The notes under the pieces: generated by a model | Database searches by the model: none | What the model saw: the letters and a program-made list of their open reading frames with translations, nothing else | Told to the model about the DNA's origin: nothing | Source of the DNA: Microbacterium aoyamense | GTDB lineage: Bacteria > Actinomycetota > Actinomycetes > Actinomycetales > Microbacteriaceae | Reading direction: 5' to 3' | NCBI RefSeq assembly: GCF_023155855.1 | Contig: NZ_JAKNUT010000001.1 | Coordinates: forward strand, 992,001-1,056,000 | DNA: 64,000 nt | Shown: positions 17,899 to 26,937 of the stretch, piece by piece | Position numbering within the stretch: the stretch's first letter is position 1 | Layout: the number at the start of each line of letters is the position of its first letter | Made by a program: the position numbers and the translations under genes

Positions 17899-19734
17899 TC
17901 AGGGGAGGATGATCTCGAAGTCGGGGTCGCCCGGGTCGAGCACTGACAGCACCTGCTGGAGCACCGACGCGTCGCCGTCGAGGGTCATGCCCGCCGCGAC
18001 CGCGCCGTCGACCGAGCCCGCAGCAAGTGCGCCGATGGCGGCCTGCGGCACGGTGGCGGTGAGCGTCACGTCTCCCTTGCCGCTCGGCACGGCCACGAGC
18101 ACGCCGTTGCGCAGCGTCACGCGGAACGTTTCGTCGGTGTCGGGGAAGACCCAGCGCATCGCGATGTCGAGGTCCCACGCCTTCGGCCCGTCGACCTGGA
18201 TCGCGAGACCGTCGAAGAAGAGCGCGGGCGGCAGCGCCGCGAGGATGTCGGGGGCCGAGGTCACCGTCGGGGTGCCGAAGCTGCCGTCGCGCAGCTCTTT
18301 GGCGCCCGACAGGTAGACGTCGCGCCACGTGCCGTTCTCGGATCCGTAGCCCAGCTGCTCGAGCGCGTCGGCGAGCAGCGCTCTGCCCGCCGCGTGAGTC
18401 GGCTCGGCGAAGACGACGTGATCGAGCACCTGCGCCGTCCAGCGATAGTCGCCGGAGTCGAAGGACTCACGTGCCTTCTCGACGACGGCATCCGCCCCGC
18501 CCATGAACTCGACATACTTCTTCGCGGCGTCGACGGGCGGGAGCGCCCACAGCCGGGCAGGGTTGCCGTCGTACCAGCCCATGTAGCGCTGGTAGATCGC
18601 CTTGACGTTGTGGCTCACGGAGCCGTAGTAGCCGTGCGTGCTCCACGACGCGTCGAGCGCGGGCGGCATGACGAACTCCTCGGCGATCTCGATGCCGGTG
18701 AGGCCCTGGTTCAGCATCCTCAGGGTCTGGTCGTGGAGGTACGCGTACATGTCGCGCTGTATCGAGAGGAACTCGCGGATGTTCTCGATGCCCCATGTCG
18801 GCCAGTGGTGGGAGGCGAAGACGACGTCGGCCTCATCGGCGAAGGTCTCGATCGCCTCGCTCAGGTACTTCGCCCACACGTTGGGGTCGCGCACGACCGC
18901 GCCGCGCAGCGTGAGGAGGTTGTGGAGCGTATGGGTCGCGTTCTCGGCCATGCACAGGGCCTTGCGGTCGGGGAAGAAGAAGTGCATCTCGGAGGGAGCC
19001 TCTGTGCCGGGCGCCATCTGGAACACGATCCGCACGCCGTCGATCGTGCGCTCCTCGCCCGTCGTCGTGATGAGGTCGGTCGGCGGGATGAGCGTCACCG
19101 TGCCGGTCGACGTCGTCTGACCGAGACCGGCGCCGACTCCGCCCGTCGCGCTGCGATCCAGCGCCGCCCCGTACATGTAGCCCGCGCGGCGTGCCATGGC
19201 GGTTCCCGCGTAGACGTTCTCGGCGATGGCGTGCTCGAGGAACCCGTCGGGTGCGATGACCGGCACCTTGCCGGCATCCACGTCCTCCTGGGTCGTGACG
19301 CCCTTCGCGCCGCCGAAGTGGTCGACGTGGCTGTGCGTGTAGATGAGGCCCGTGACGGGACGGTCTCCGCGATGCTCGCGGTACAGTGCGATCGCGGCTT
19401 CGGCCGTCTCCTCCGAGATGAGCGGGTCGATCACGATGACGCCCGTGTCACCTTCGACGAACGTGATGTTCGACAGATCGAAGCCCCGTACCTGGTAGAT
19501 GCCGGGCACGACTTCGAAAAGGCCCGCCATCGAGACGAGTCGCGACTGGCGCCACAGGCTCGGGTGGACGGTGTCGGGCGCCTCGCCCGCGAGGAAGTCG
19601 ATGTACGCCTGACCGTTCCATACGACGTCGCCCGCGGCGTTGCGGATGACGTTGGGGTCGTGCGTCGCGATGAGCCCGCGGGACGCGTCTTCGAAGTCGC
19701 GCGTGTCGTCGAAGGGGTAGATGGTCTCGGGCAT
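17899..19734 (-). CDS. alkyl sulfatase, SdsA1/BDS1-type metallo-beta-lactamase fold
   Basis: The protein has 611 residues. The metallo-beta-lactamase core holds the zinc motif THSHVDHFGG (His134, His136, Asp138, His139). Further landmarks are FPDRKALCMAENATHTLHNL (extra metal ligands), SHHWPTWG, and the dimerisation region GGADAVVEKARESFDSGDYRW. The last 130 residues form the SCP2-like C-terminal domain. These enzymes cleave primary or secondary alkyl sulfates such as SDS, by inversion. No signal peptide is seen, so it acts inside the cell. GAGGAG precedes the ATG at 19732-19734; the much longer open frame upstream is an antisense shadow of the genes that follow. With two arylsulfatases nearby it forms a sulfate-ester use set. 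Confidence 0.95.
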   Translation of the reverse strand: MPETIYPFDDTRDFEDASRGLIATHDPNVIRNAAGDVVWNGQAYIDFLAGEAPDTVHPSLWRQSRLVSMAGLFEVVPGIYQVRGFDLSNITFVEGDTGVIVIDPLISEETAEAAIALYREHRGDRPVTGLIYTHSHVDHFGGAKGVTTQEDVDAGKVPVIAPDGFLEHAIAENVYAGTAMARRAGYMYGAALDRSATGGVGAGLGQTTSTGTVTLIPPTDLITTTGEERTIDGVRIVFQMAPGTEAPSEMHFFFPDRKALCMAENATHTLHNLLTLRGAVVRDPNVWAKYLSEAIETFADEADVVFASHHWPTWGIENIREFLSIQRDMYAYLHDQTLRMLNQGLTGIEIAEEFVMPPALDASWSTHGYYGSVSHNVKAIYQRYMGWYDGNPARLWALPPVDAAKKYVEFMGGADAVVEKARESFDSGDYRWTAQVLDHVVFAEPTHAAGRALLADALEQLGYGSENGTWRDVYLSGAKELRDGSFGTPTVTSAPDILAALPPALFFDGLAIQVDGPKAWDLDIAMRWVFPDTDETFRVTLRNGVLVAVPSGKGDVTLTATVPQAAIGALAAGSVDGAVAAGMTLDGDASVLQQVLSVLDPGDPDFEIILP

Positions 19735-19851
19735 GGGGGCTCCTCGAGAGGGGATGGATGCCGCGGCCGCGGCACTGTCGACGCTATCCGAGTCGGGGGT
19801 ACGGCGGAACGTCTTCTGCGCATCGACTCGGCCCGCGGCTACAGTGCGATC

Positions 19852-20601
19852 ATGACCGATGCGCGCCCCGCCGATCCGGCCGTTATCCCCCTCAAACCCG
19901 GGGAGACGGCGGCGACTCACCGGTGGTCGCAGCTCATGTACTGGCCGCTCACGTTCGCGGCGATCCTGTTCCTCGTCGCGTACACGGTCCACGTCATCGG
20001 CGACTTGAGCGGCACCCCCGCGCTCGTCGCGGAGAGCATCATCGGTGCGGTCTGGCTGCTGTTCATCGTCGACTACATCGGTCGTCTCATCCTCGCGAGT
20101 CCCCGTGCGGCGTGGTTCCGGTCGCACCTTGCGGCGCTGTCGATGGTGCTCGTCCCCGCCATTCGGCCCGTCCGGCTGCTCGACACCTTCACCCGCGTGT
20201 TCGGTCGGTCCGCGGCATCCAATCTTCGCGCCAAGCTCCTCATCTACGGTGTCGGCTCGGCGCTTCTGCTCATCTGGTACATCTCCCTCCTCGTCCTGCA
20301 GTTCGAGCGCCACGCGCCGGGCGCGACGATCAAGACGTACGGCGACTCCGTCTGGTGGGCGTTCTGCACCGTCACCACGGTCGGCTACGGCGACTACGTA
20401 CCGGTGACCCCCATGGGCCGCATCGCGGCGGTCGTGCTGATGGCGGGTGGCGTCGTGCTCGTCGGCCTCATCGTCGCCACGATGTCGTCGCTCGTCTACG
20501 AGCGTGTCTCGAAGGATCCGAAGCCGGAGCTGCCCGTGCCCATGCTGCACCTGCGTCGGAAGAAGAAGTCGGTGCACGACGCCGACGCGGCGTCGGAGTA
20601 G
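19852..20601 (+). CDS. voltage-gated-like potassium channel
   Basis: The protein has 249 residues. Hydrophobic segments at about 30-50, 58-82, 92-112, 128-150 and 190-212 give a six-helix-like plan with S4-like Arg residues (PAIRPVRLLDTFTRVFGR). The pore loop holds the selectivity filter TVGYGD (residues 176-181), diagnostic of K+ channels. No RCK ligand domain follows; the tail is basic. TACAGT (19840-19845) stands 6 bases before the ATG, so a leaderless transcript is likely. It is divergent from the alkylsulfatase gene. Confidence 0.93.
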   Translation: MTDARPADPAVIPLKPGETAATHRWSQLMYWPLTFAAILFLVAYTVHVIGDLSGTPALVAESIIGAVWLLFIVDYIGRLILASPRAAWFRSHLAALSMVLVPAIRPVRLLDTFTRVFGRSAASNLRAKLLIYGVGSALLLIWYISLLVLQFERHAPGATIKTYGDSVWWAFCTVTTVGYGDYVPVTPMGRIAAVVLMAGGVVLVGLIVATMSSLVYERVSKDPKPELPVPMLHLRRKKKSVHDADAASE

Positions 20602-20613
20602 CGCGCATCGATA

Positions 20614-20658
20614 TCGCCCGCGACGGGTGACGTCGCCGGAGTGGCGCGTCGACAGAGT
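20614..20658 (+). promoter_or_regulatory. candidate LuxR-box promoter of the DUF1254 gene
   Basis: TCGCCC (20614-20619), 5 bases, then GGGTGACG (20625-20632), 20 bases, then CAGAGT (20653-20658) and 6 bases to the ATG. Dyad, spacing and -10 agree with five other sites in the window (around 35.7, 39.1, 41.0, 41.3 and 44.0 kb). The transcript would be leaderless. Confidence 0.6.
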
Positions 20659-20664
20659 GGACCC

Positions 20665-21993
20665 ATGACCACCCTGAGTCTCGACGACCTGACCGAACTC
20701 GCCGAAGAGGCGTACTCGTACTTCTACCCGCTCGTGACGATGGATGCCACGCGCCTCCAGCTGACCGACCCGGCCTCGACGGGCGGTCTCGCGCACGCCG
20801 CACCCAACACCCTGGGGCACGTGCGAGCCTTTCCGCCCGCCGACTTCCGTGCCGTCGTGGCGCCCAACTTCGACACCCTCTACTCGAGTGCGTGGCTCGA
20901 CCTCTCCGACGGTCCATTGCTCCTCGAGGTGCCCGACAGCGGGGGACGCTATTACCTGATGCCCTTCCTCGACATGTGGACGGATGCCTTCGCCGTGCCC
21001 GGCAAGCGGACGACCGGCACAGGGGCCGGGATGTTCCTCATCGTCCCTCCCGGCTGGGAGGGCGATGCCCCGCACGGCGCGTCGGTGCTGCGCGCGCCGA
21101 CGCCGGTCCTGTGGATGATCGGCCGCACCCAGACCAATGGCCCCGCCGACTACGCCGCTGTGAACGCGTTCCAAGACGGACTGAAGCTCACCCGGGCGGC
21201 TGGGGGTGAGCCGTCGCACGCATTGCGCGCGTCGGTGGCTCCGGCATCCCTCAATCGGCAGGAAGAACCGCTGGCCGCGGTGAACGCACTCCCGGCGACG
21301 GACTTCTTCGGCTACGCATCCCGACTTCTGGCGCAGTACGCGCCGCACTCGACGGACTTCTCCATGCTCGCGCGGCTGAAGGCCATCGGGATCGCCCCCG
21401 GCGAAGAGTTCGACGCGTCACGCTTCGACTCCAACGAGATCGCGGCCCTGGAGAAGGGTGCGAAGGCGGCGCTGCAGCTCCAGCTCAGCCGGCTCAACAC
21501 GATGGCTCGCGTCGCGAACGGGTGGGCGCTCAACACCGACACGATGGGCGTGTACGGCAACTACTACCTCAAGCGCGCGATCGTCACGATGATCGGCCTC
21601 GGCGCGAACCCCGCTGAGGACGCCGTCTATCCCCTCCTCATCGCGGATGCCGCGGGCGACCCCGTCGTCGGCGAGAAGGACTACGTGCAGCACTTCGAGG
21701 CATCCGACCTCCCGCCGGTCAACGCGTTCTGGTCGACCACGATGTACGACCACGACAGCTTCCAGGCGCCGAACCTCCTGAACCGCTTCGCGCTGGGCGA
21801 TCGCGACGCGCTGCACTACAACGCCGATGGCTCGCTCGATGTGTTCTACGGCCCCACCGACCCGGGCGGGGAGCTCACGGCGAACTGGCTTCCTGCTCCG
21901 GCAGGACCCCTGCGAATCATCATGCGGCTCTACTCGCCCAAGCCGTCTGTTCTGAACGGCACGTGGGCTCCGCCGCCGGTCACCGTACGCTGA
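20665..21993 (+). CDS. DUF1254/DUF1214 domain protein
   Basis: The protein has 442 residues. The N-terminal half matches DUF1254 (EEAYSYFYPLVTMDATR; RAFPPADFRAVVAPNFDTLYSSAWLDLSDGPLLLEVPD), and the C-terminal half DUF1214 (GNYYLKRAIVTMIGLGANPAEDAVYPL; FWSTTMYDHDSFQAPNLLNRFALGDRD is split by a few residues). Members are widespread and uncharacterised. There is no signal peptide, unlike many proteobacterial members. The ATG at 20665 was preferred over a GTG at 20641 because CAGAGT lies 6 bases before it, in a promoter with the shared TCRYCC-N5-GGGTGACG motif. It may belong to the inferred LuxR regulon. Confidence 0.85.
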   Translation: MTTLSLDDLTELAEEAYSYFYPLVTMDATRLQLTDPASTGGLAHAAPNTLGHVRAFPPADFRAVVAPNFDTLYSSAWLDLSDGPLLLEVPDSGGRYYLMPFLDMWTDAFAVPGKRTTGTGAGMFLIVPPGWEGDAPHGASVLRAPTPVLWMIGRTQTNGPADYAAVNAFQDGLKLTRAAGGEPSHALRASVAPASLNRQEEPLAAVNALPATDFFGYASRLLAQYAPHSTDFSMLARLKAIGIAPGEEFDASRFDSNEIAALEKGAKAALQLQLSRLNTMARVANGWALNTDTMGVYGNYYLKRAIVTMIGLGANPAEDAVYPLLIADAAGDPVVGEKDYVQHFEASDLPPVNAFWSTTMYDHDSFQAPNLLNRFALGDRDALHYNADGSLDVFYGPTDPGGELTANWLPAPAGPLRIIMRLYSPKPSVLNGTWAPPPVTVR

Positions 21994-22014
21994 GCCGGCG
22001 AGGGGCGAGGCGCC

Positions 22015-22049
22015 GGCGCGCGCCGTATGCGCATGATGCGGCGCGCGCC
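22015..22049 (+). terminator. strong hairpin between DUF1254 and AI-2E genes
   Basis: GGCGCGCGCCG (22015-22025) and CGGCGCGCGCC (22039-22049) pair perfectly over a 13-base loop, 22 bases after the stop codon at 21993. No T-run follows. TAGCCT (22052-22057), the -10 of the next gene, begins two bases later, so the hairpin separates two transcription units. Confidence 0.6.
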
Positions 22050-22063
22050 GATAGCCTGACGAC

Positions 22064-23158
22064 GTGAAGCGCGCTCCCGAGCCCGTCCCCGCACCGCAGC
22101 CCGTGCTTTCGCCGACGCTGCGGGTGCTGCTCGGGCTCGCCGCCGCGGTCATCGCCCTGGCAGGGCTCTCGTTCGCGAGGGAACTCGTCGGCCCGCTCGC
22201 GCTCGCGGCCGTCATCGTCATCATCTGCCACCCGCTGCGGCATCCGCTCGAGCGGCGCGGATGGCCGTCGTGGACCGCGACGACGGCCGTCATCGTGCTC
22301 GCCTACGTGATCCTCGCGTTCCTGGTCGCCCTCCTGTGGTTCGCGGGAACGCAGTTCGTGCGCCTCGTCGCCGACTACGCCGACGAGCTGCAAGCCACGG
22401 CCCAGTCGGTCATCGCGTGGCTGCAGTCCGCGGGGCTCGACGATCAGGCGGCGGATGCGACGGGCGCGCTGCTCGAACCCGCGAATATCGCGGCGTTCGC
22501 GGCGTCCCTGGGCGGCACGGTGCTGAGCGTGCTCACCGCATTCTTCTTCGTCCTGGCGTACGTCATCTTCATGGCGGCCGACGGCTCGCGGTACGCGCGG
22601 GCCGAGGCATCCTTCGGCGCGTCGATCCGCCCGGTCGTGCGTCGGTTCCAGGCGTTCAACACGGGCGTCCGCCGGTACTACGTCGTCAACGCGATCTTCG
22701 GGGCGATCGTCGCGATCATCGACGGCCTCGCCCTGTGGGCGCTCGGGGTTCCGGCTCCGGCCGTGTGGGCGATCCTCGCCTTCGTGACGAACTTCGTGCC
22801 CAACATCGGCTTCGTGCTCGGGCTCATCCCGCCCGCTCTGCTCGCGCTCGTCGTGGGCGGCTGGCCGATGATGCTCGTCGTCATCGCGATCTACTGCGTC
22901 GTGAACGTCACGCTGCAGGTGCTCATCCAGCCGAAGTTCGTGAGCGACGCCGTCGACCTGAGCCTCACGCTGAGCTTCTTCTCGGTGATCTTCTGGACCT
23001 TCATCATCGGGCCGCTCGGTGCGATCCTCTCGATCCCGCTGACCCTCCTCGTGCGGGCGCTGATCCTCGAGGGCGACCCCGGCAAGAGATGGCTGAGATG
23101 GCTGTCGGGGGATGCCGCGGCCGCCCGCGAGCGCCGACTCGACGGAGTCGTGGACTGA
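22064..23158 (+). CDS. AI-2E family transporter
   Basis: The 364-residue protein has the AI-2E transporter (PF01594, TqsA/PerM-like) plan: two N-terminal helices, a soluble-loop region (about residues 110-170), and four or five C-terminal helices. RRYYVVNAIFGAIVAIIDGL, FVTNFVPNIGFVLGLIPPALLA and QPKFVSDAVDLSLTLSFFSV are typical. Family members export small molecules or ions (AI-2, Na+/H+ in some); the substrate here is unknown. TAGCCT at 22052-22057 lies 6 bases before the GTG start, indicating a leaderless mRNA. A second member is at 44.0 kb. Confidence 0.93.
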   Translation: MKRAPEPVPAPQPVLSPTLRVLLGLAAAVIALAGLSFARELVGPLALAAVIVIICHPLRHPLERRGWPSWTATTAVIVLAYVILAFLVALLWFAGTQFVRLVADYADELQATAQSVIAWLQSAGLDDQAADATGALLEPANIAAFAASLGGTVLSVLTAFFFVLAYVIFMAADGSRYARAEASFGASIRPVVRRFQAFNTGVRRYYVVNAIFGAIVAIIDGLALWALGVPAPAVWAILAFVTNFVPNIGFVLGLIPPALLALVVGGWPMMLVVIAIYCVVNVTLQVLIQPKFVSDAVDLSLTLSFFSVIFWTFIIGPLGAILSIPLTLLVRALILEGDPGKRWLRWLSGDAAAARERRLDGVVD

Positions 23159-23264
23159 GGGCGCCGGCCCCGCCGCGCCGACCGGGTCAGAGCCCCTCTG
23201 GCGCCTGACGGGTCCGACCGTTACGTTCGGACGTGACCACGGTGCACGCGAGGAGGGACGGCGA

Positions 23265-24746
23265 ATGACCGACAAGCCCAACATCATCCTGTTCATGTCC
23301 GACGATGTGGGATGGGGTGATCTGGGTTGCTACGGAGGCGGTGAGAACCGCGGCGCACCGACGCCGAATCTCGACCGTCTCGCCGCTGAAGGTCTCCAGT
23401 TCATGTCCTTCTACGGGCAGCCCAGTTGCACGCCCGGTCGTGCCGCGGCGCTGACGGGACGACTGCCGATCCGCAGCGGCATGACGACCGTCGCGTTCCC
23501 CGGGCAAGGCGGTGGGCTCCCGGCGGCGGAATGGACGCTCGGGAGTGTCCTCAAGAAGGCCGGCTACGACACCTGCCAGATCGGAAAGTGGCACGTGGGT
23601 GAGGCCGACTACTCGTTGCCGATCGCGCACGGCTTCGACGAGATGTACAACACGACCCTGTACCACCTCAACGCGTATACCTACACCGACAAGGCCTACA
23701 ACCCGGACTTCCCGTTCGACGACCCGGCGACGATGAAGATGTGGGGCAATGTCATCGGCGCCCTCGAGGGAAAAGTCGGGGAGCCCGCTCGCGAGGTCGA
23801 GAAGATCGACTCCAGCAACATCCCCCTCATCGACGAGAAGTCCACCGACCTCGCCCTCGACTACATCCAGGACCACGCCGAAGGTGAGAACCCGTTCTTC
23901 CTCTACCTGAACACCGCGAAGCTCCATCAGCCGAACCTCCCGCATCCGGACTTCGAAGGCGCGTCGATGGCGAAGTCGAAGTACCTCGACTCGCTGGTCG
24001 AGCTCGACCATCGCGTGGGTCAGGTCATCGACAAGGTCCGCGAGCTGGGCATCGCCGAGAACACGCTCGTCGTGTGGACAACCGACAACGGTGCATGGCA
24101 GGACGTGTATCCCGACTGCGGGTACACGCCGTACCGCGGCACCAAGGGCACCGACTACGAGGGTGGCAGTCGCGTGCCGGCGATCGCGTGGTGGCCGGGC
24201 ACGATCGAAGCGGGCCGTCGCAACTCCGAGATCGTCGGGTCGCTCGACCTGATGGCGACCTTCGCGAGCATCGCCGGCATCGAGCTTCCCACCGAGGACC
24301 GCGATGGGGAACCGACCATCTTCGACAGCTACGACCAGACCGCGCTTCTGAAAGGCGAAGGGCCGTCGACGCGCGACCACTGGTTCTACATGACCGAGAC
24401 GGAGATGATCCCCGGCGCGATCCGACTCGGCAAATGGAAAGCCGTCTGGAACATCCGGGACGGCTGGCGCGGACCTGCCTCCTACACCGCGATCGTTCCC
24501 GAGCTGTTCGACCTCTGGCAGGACCCGCAGGAGCGGTACGACATCTTCATGAACAGCTTCGCGGAGAAGACGTGGCAGCTGCCCCAGATGGCCGATCGCC
24601 TCCTCGGCGTACTGCCCAGTTACAAGAAGTACCCGAACCGGCCGATCCAGACCGCGGGCATCAGCTACGCGATCTTCGAAACCGACGACGCGCAAGTACA
24701 GGAGCAGCTCGCCAGGATGATGCACGGACTCTCAGCCTCCAACTGA
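23265..24746 (+). CDS. arylsulfatase, Cys-type (FGly-dependent)
   Basis: The protein has 493 residues. The metal-binding start is NIILFMSDDVGWGDLGC (Asp13, Asp14). The sulfatase signature CTPGR begins at Cys55 in PSCTPGRAAALTGRLP; this Cys is oxidised to formylglycine and attacks the sulfate ester. IGKWHVG and later TDNGAWQD supply further catalytic Lys, His and Asp/Asn residues. No signal peptide is seen, so it is likely cytoplasmic. AGGAGGGACGGCGA precedes the ATG; the longer open frame upstream is not protein-like. The FGE needed for activation is encoded at 27.5-28.4 kb. The HAD phosphatase gene begins 59 bases downstream. Confidence 0.95.
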   Translation: MTDKPNIILFMSDDVGWGDLGCYGGGENRGAPTPNLDRLAAEGLQFMSFYGQPSCTPGRAAALTGRLPIRSGMTTVAFPGQGGGLPAAEWTLGSVLKKAGYDTCQIGKWHVGEADYSLPIAHGFDEMYNTTLYHLNAYTYTDKAYNPDFPFDDPATMKMWGNVIGALEGKVGEPAREVEKIDSSNIPLIDEKSTDLALDYIQDHAEGENPFFLYLNTAKLHQPNLPHPDFEGASMAKSKYLDSLVELDHRVGQVIDKVRELGIAENTLVVWTTDNGAWQDVYPDCGYTPYRGTKGTDYEGGSRVPAIAWWPGTIEAGRRNSEIVGSLDLMATFASIAGIELPTEDRDGEPTIFDSYDQTALLKGEGPSTRDHWFYMTETEMIPGAIRLGKWKAVWNIRDGWRGPASYTAIVPELFDLWQDPQERYDIFMNSFAEKTWQLPQMADRLLGVLPSYKKYPNRPIQTAGISYAIFETDDAQVQEQLARMMHGLSASN

Positions 24747-24805
24747 AGGGCAGGGCCGCGCATCCAACCGGACAACGCAAGCGGAGCTATGTCTAGGGTC
24801 AACTC

Positions 24806-25735
24806 ATGAGCAACACCCTGCCGTCGTGGCGAGACACGCCCACCCGAGCGGCGATCCTCGAGTTCGTCTCGGCCGTCACGACCGACGGGAGCCCCGACTT
24901 CGTGCCGGTCGACGGCCGCGTGGCGGTCTTCGACAACGACGGGACGCTCTGGACCGAGAAGCCGATGCCGACGCAGCTGCACTATCTGCTCGAGCAGTGG
25001 AAGGCCGCCGCGGCCGCTGATCCGGCGCTCGCCGAGAAGCAGCCGTACAGAGCCGCGGTGACCGGTGACTACGCGTGGCTCGGCGCGGCGATCGACAAGC
25101 ACTACGCCGGCGACGATTCCGATCTCGGTGCGCTCATCGCGGCGGTGTCCGCGTCGAGCGCAGGCGCCAGCGTCGAGGAGTACGAGGCATCCGTCGCCGC
25201 CTTCTACCGAGACGCCCGCCACCTGACCCTCGGGAGCTCCTACGCCCATACGGTCTACCAGCCGATGGTCGAGCTCATCCGGCTGCTGGACGCCCACGAC
25301 TTCCGCACGTACATCGTCTCGGGCGGCGAGCGCGACTTCATGCGGCCGATGACGTACGACTACTACGGCATCCCGGCGCAGCGCGTCATCGGCACGGCGA
25401 TGGGGCTCGAGTACGATGCCGACGCCAACGTCGTGCGCTACACCCCGAAGCTCGCCTTCTTCGACGACGGGCCAGAGAAGCCCGTCCGAATCTGGACCCG
25501 CGTCGGCAGGCGCCCGATCCTCGCGGCGGGCAACTCGAACGGCGACATCCCGATGCTCCGGTTCGCACAGGGCTCGTCGCGCAGCCTCGCCCTGCTCGTG
25601 CACCACGACGACGACGGGCGCGGTGACGCGCCGTACGACAAGGGTGCCGAGTTAGCGTTGGATGCCGCATCCGTCCACGGATTCACGGTCGTGAGCGTCC
25701 GCGACGACTGGTCCGAGGTGTTCCCCCCAGAGTGA
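24806..25735 (+). CDS. HAD-superfamily phosphatase (SerB-like)
   Basis: The 309-residue protein has the HAD motifs. Motif I is VFDNDGTLW (nucleophile Asp and general acid Asp, about residues 42-50), motif II is YIVSGG (Ser, near 170), and motif IV is AAGNSNGDIPML with the metal-binding Asp near 245. The long insert between motifs I and II is a helical cap. The family includes phosphoserine-phosphatase-like enzymes, but no substrate can be read from the sequence. TAGGGT (24794-24799) stands 6 bases before the ATG, so the transcript is probably leaderless and separate from the sulfatase upstream. Confidence 0.88.
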   Translation: MSNTLPSWRDTPTRAAILEFVSAVTTDGSPDFVPVDGRVAVFDNDGTLWTEKPMPTQLHYLLEQWKAAAAADPALAEKQPYRAAVTGDYAWLGAAIDKHYAGDDSDLGALIAAVSASSAGASVEEYEASVAAFYRDARHLTLGSSYAHTVYQPMVELIRLLDAHDFRTYIVSGGERDFMRPMTYDYYGIPAQRVIGTAMGLEYDADANVVRYTPKLAFFDDGPEKPVRIWTRVGRRPILAAGNSNGDIPMLRFAQGSSRSLALLVHHDDDGRGDAPYDKGAELALDAASVHGFTVVSVRDDWSEVFPPE

Positions 25736-25767
25736 CGAGCCGGTCGGCTCGGCCGTCACGGTCTGTC

Positions 25768-25902
25768 GAACCGTCGCGAATGGCCGCGCGCTGGTGGCGA
25801 GCCGGGCCCCTGCAGCGAGCCGTCCCAGATGGTCATGTGCTGGTGGCGAGCCGTCGCGAATGGCCGCGCGATCGGGCTCGGTGCGCCCGGACGCGACGGT
25901 TC
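25768..25902. repeat. short repeat array upstream of the DUF559-like gene
   Basis: Copies of GARCCGTCGCGAATGGCC occur at 25768-25785 and 25848-25865, with a diverged copy at 25817-25834, and a partial inverted copy (CGCGACGGTTC) at 25892-25902. The link CTGGTGGCGAGCC is also repeated. The core CCGTCnCGnnnGGCC is shared with the larger array on the other side of the neighbouring gene. The 232 bases between 25736 and 25967 contain no convincing gene. Confidence 0.75.
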
Positions 25903-25967
25903 GCTCTCCTCCACAGGGGAGTGCCCCGCGCAGATCCTGCACGACATCGGCCGTGAGTCAGGTGCGC

Positions 25968-26900
25968 ATGTTCGTGTGGGCGCAGGCTATCGGGATGCCT
26001 CGTCCTTCGCCGCTGCCGTCGTCGCTGCGCCTCGACGGGTTCACCGTCGCCGAAGGGCGTGCGCTCGGGGTGACGAGACGGCGGATGCGGGCCGGCGATC
26101 TCGAGACGCCTTTCCACGGCGTCCGGGTCCGACGAGGGCCGATGGATGCTCGCGCCCGAGCGGCCGCGTATGCACCGAAGCTCCGCGAGAGCGAGGTGCT
26201 CAGCCACGCATCCGCTCTCGCCGTGTTCGGCGTATGGACGCCGTCCCGCTGCACTGCAGCCGTCCACGTCATGACCTTCGGCCCCAGCGAGCGGGCCAGG
26301 GGTGCGGGGGTCCGGGGGCACGAGTCGGAACCCGGACGCGTGCGCCGTGCTCACGTCGGTGACATTCCGATCGTGCATCCGGCCGATGCGTGGTGCCAGC
26401 TCGGCGAGCACCTGTCGGTGCGAGAGCTCGTCCTCGTCGGGGATGCCCTGGTGCGGCGCCGGAACCCGATCCTGACGATCAGCGATCTGCACGAGGCGGT
26501 GCAGCGATGGAGCGGTCGGCGCGGAGTCCAGAACCTGCGCGGGGCGGTGCGGCTCGTGCGTGAACGCACCGACTCGTACGCAGAGACCGAGCTGCGAATG
26601 GACGCCCTTGAGGCGGGCCTGCCGGAACCGGAAGTGAACGGCGCGATCCTCGATGAGAATGGGCGGATCGTGGCCCTCGGCGACCTCGTCTTCCGCCGAT
26701 ACAAGACGGCGCTCGAGTTCGACGGCGAGCAGCATCGCGCGGACAACGCGCAGTTCGCCCGCGATGTCACGCGCCTCGATGATGTCGCACGACTGGGGTG
26801 GCGCCTGATCCGGGTCACCAAGGCGGATCGCGGTGTCGCGCGTGCGGCGAAGCTCGCGCGCGTCCGCGAGGCGCTCATCGATCGCGGCTGGCGCCCCTGA
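25968..26900 (+). CDS. AbiEi/DUF559-like protein with PD-(D/E)XK nuclease-fold C-terminus
   Basis: The protein has about 310 residues. The N-terminal part (FTVAEGRALGVTRRRMRAGD, then GVRVRRGP) resembles the AbiEi antitoxin-like winged helix. The middle (LSHASALAVFGVWTP; IPIVHPADAWCQLGEHLSVREL) is standard for this actinobacterial family. The C-terminal 90 residues resemble DUF559/Vsr-like endonucleases: ALGDLVFRRYKTALEFDGEQH carries the expected acidic residues (split here across two strands). The family is abundant in Microbacteriaceae and its function is unproven; no AbiEii toxin gene is adjacent. The ATG at 25968 was chosen because upstream sequence belongs to the repeat array. The gene stands alone between two related repeat arrays. 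Confidence 0.75.
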   Translation: MFVWAQAIGMPRPSPLPSSLRLDGFTVAEGRALGVTRRRMRAGDLETPFHGVRVRRGPMDARARAAAYAPKLRESEVLSHASALAVFGVWTPSRCTAAVHVMTFGPSERARGAGVRGHESEPGRVRRAHVGDIPIVHPADAWCQLGEHLSVRELVLVGDALVRRRNPILTISDLHEAVQRWSGRRGVQNLRGAVRLVRERTDSYAETELRMDALEAGLPEPEVNGAILDENGRIVALGDLVFRRYKTALEFDGEQHRADNAQFARDVTRLDDVARLGWRLIRVTKADRGVARAAKLARVREALIDRGWRP

Positions 26901-26937
26901 CGTCCGGCGCTTGCCCCGTGGTCGTTCACGGCTGCGC

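Noticed and set aside
18394..19851. Plus-strand open frame running into the potassium channel gene
   Set aside because: It is a shadow of the alkylsulfatase on the other strand; the channel begins at the leaderless ATG at 19852.
20641..20664. GTG start for the DUF1254 protein
   Set aside because: It falls within the promoter spacer; the -10 CAGAGT and the 6-base gap support the ATG at 20665.
19735..21348. Long minus-strand open frame extending the alkylsulfatase upstream to about 1149 residues
   Set aside because: The extension is antisense to the potassium channel and DUF1254 genes, reads as low-complexity Arg/His/Asp, and the ribosome site GAGGAG marks the ATG at 19734.
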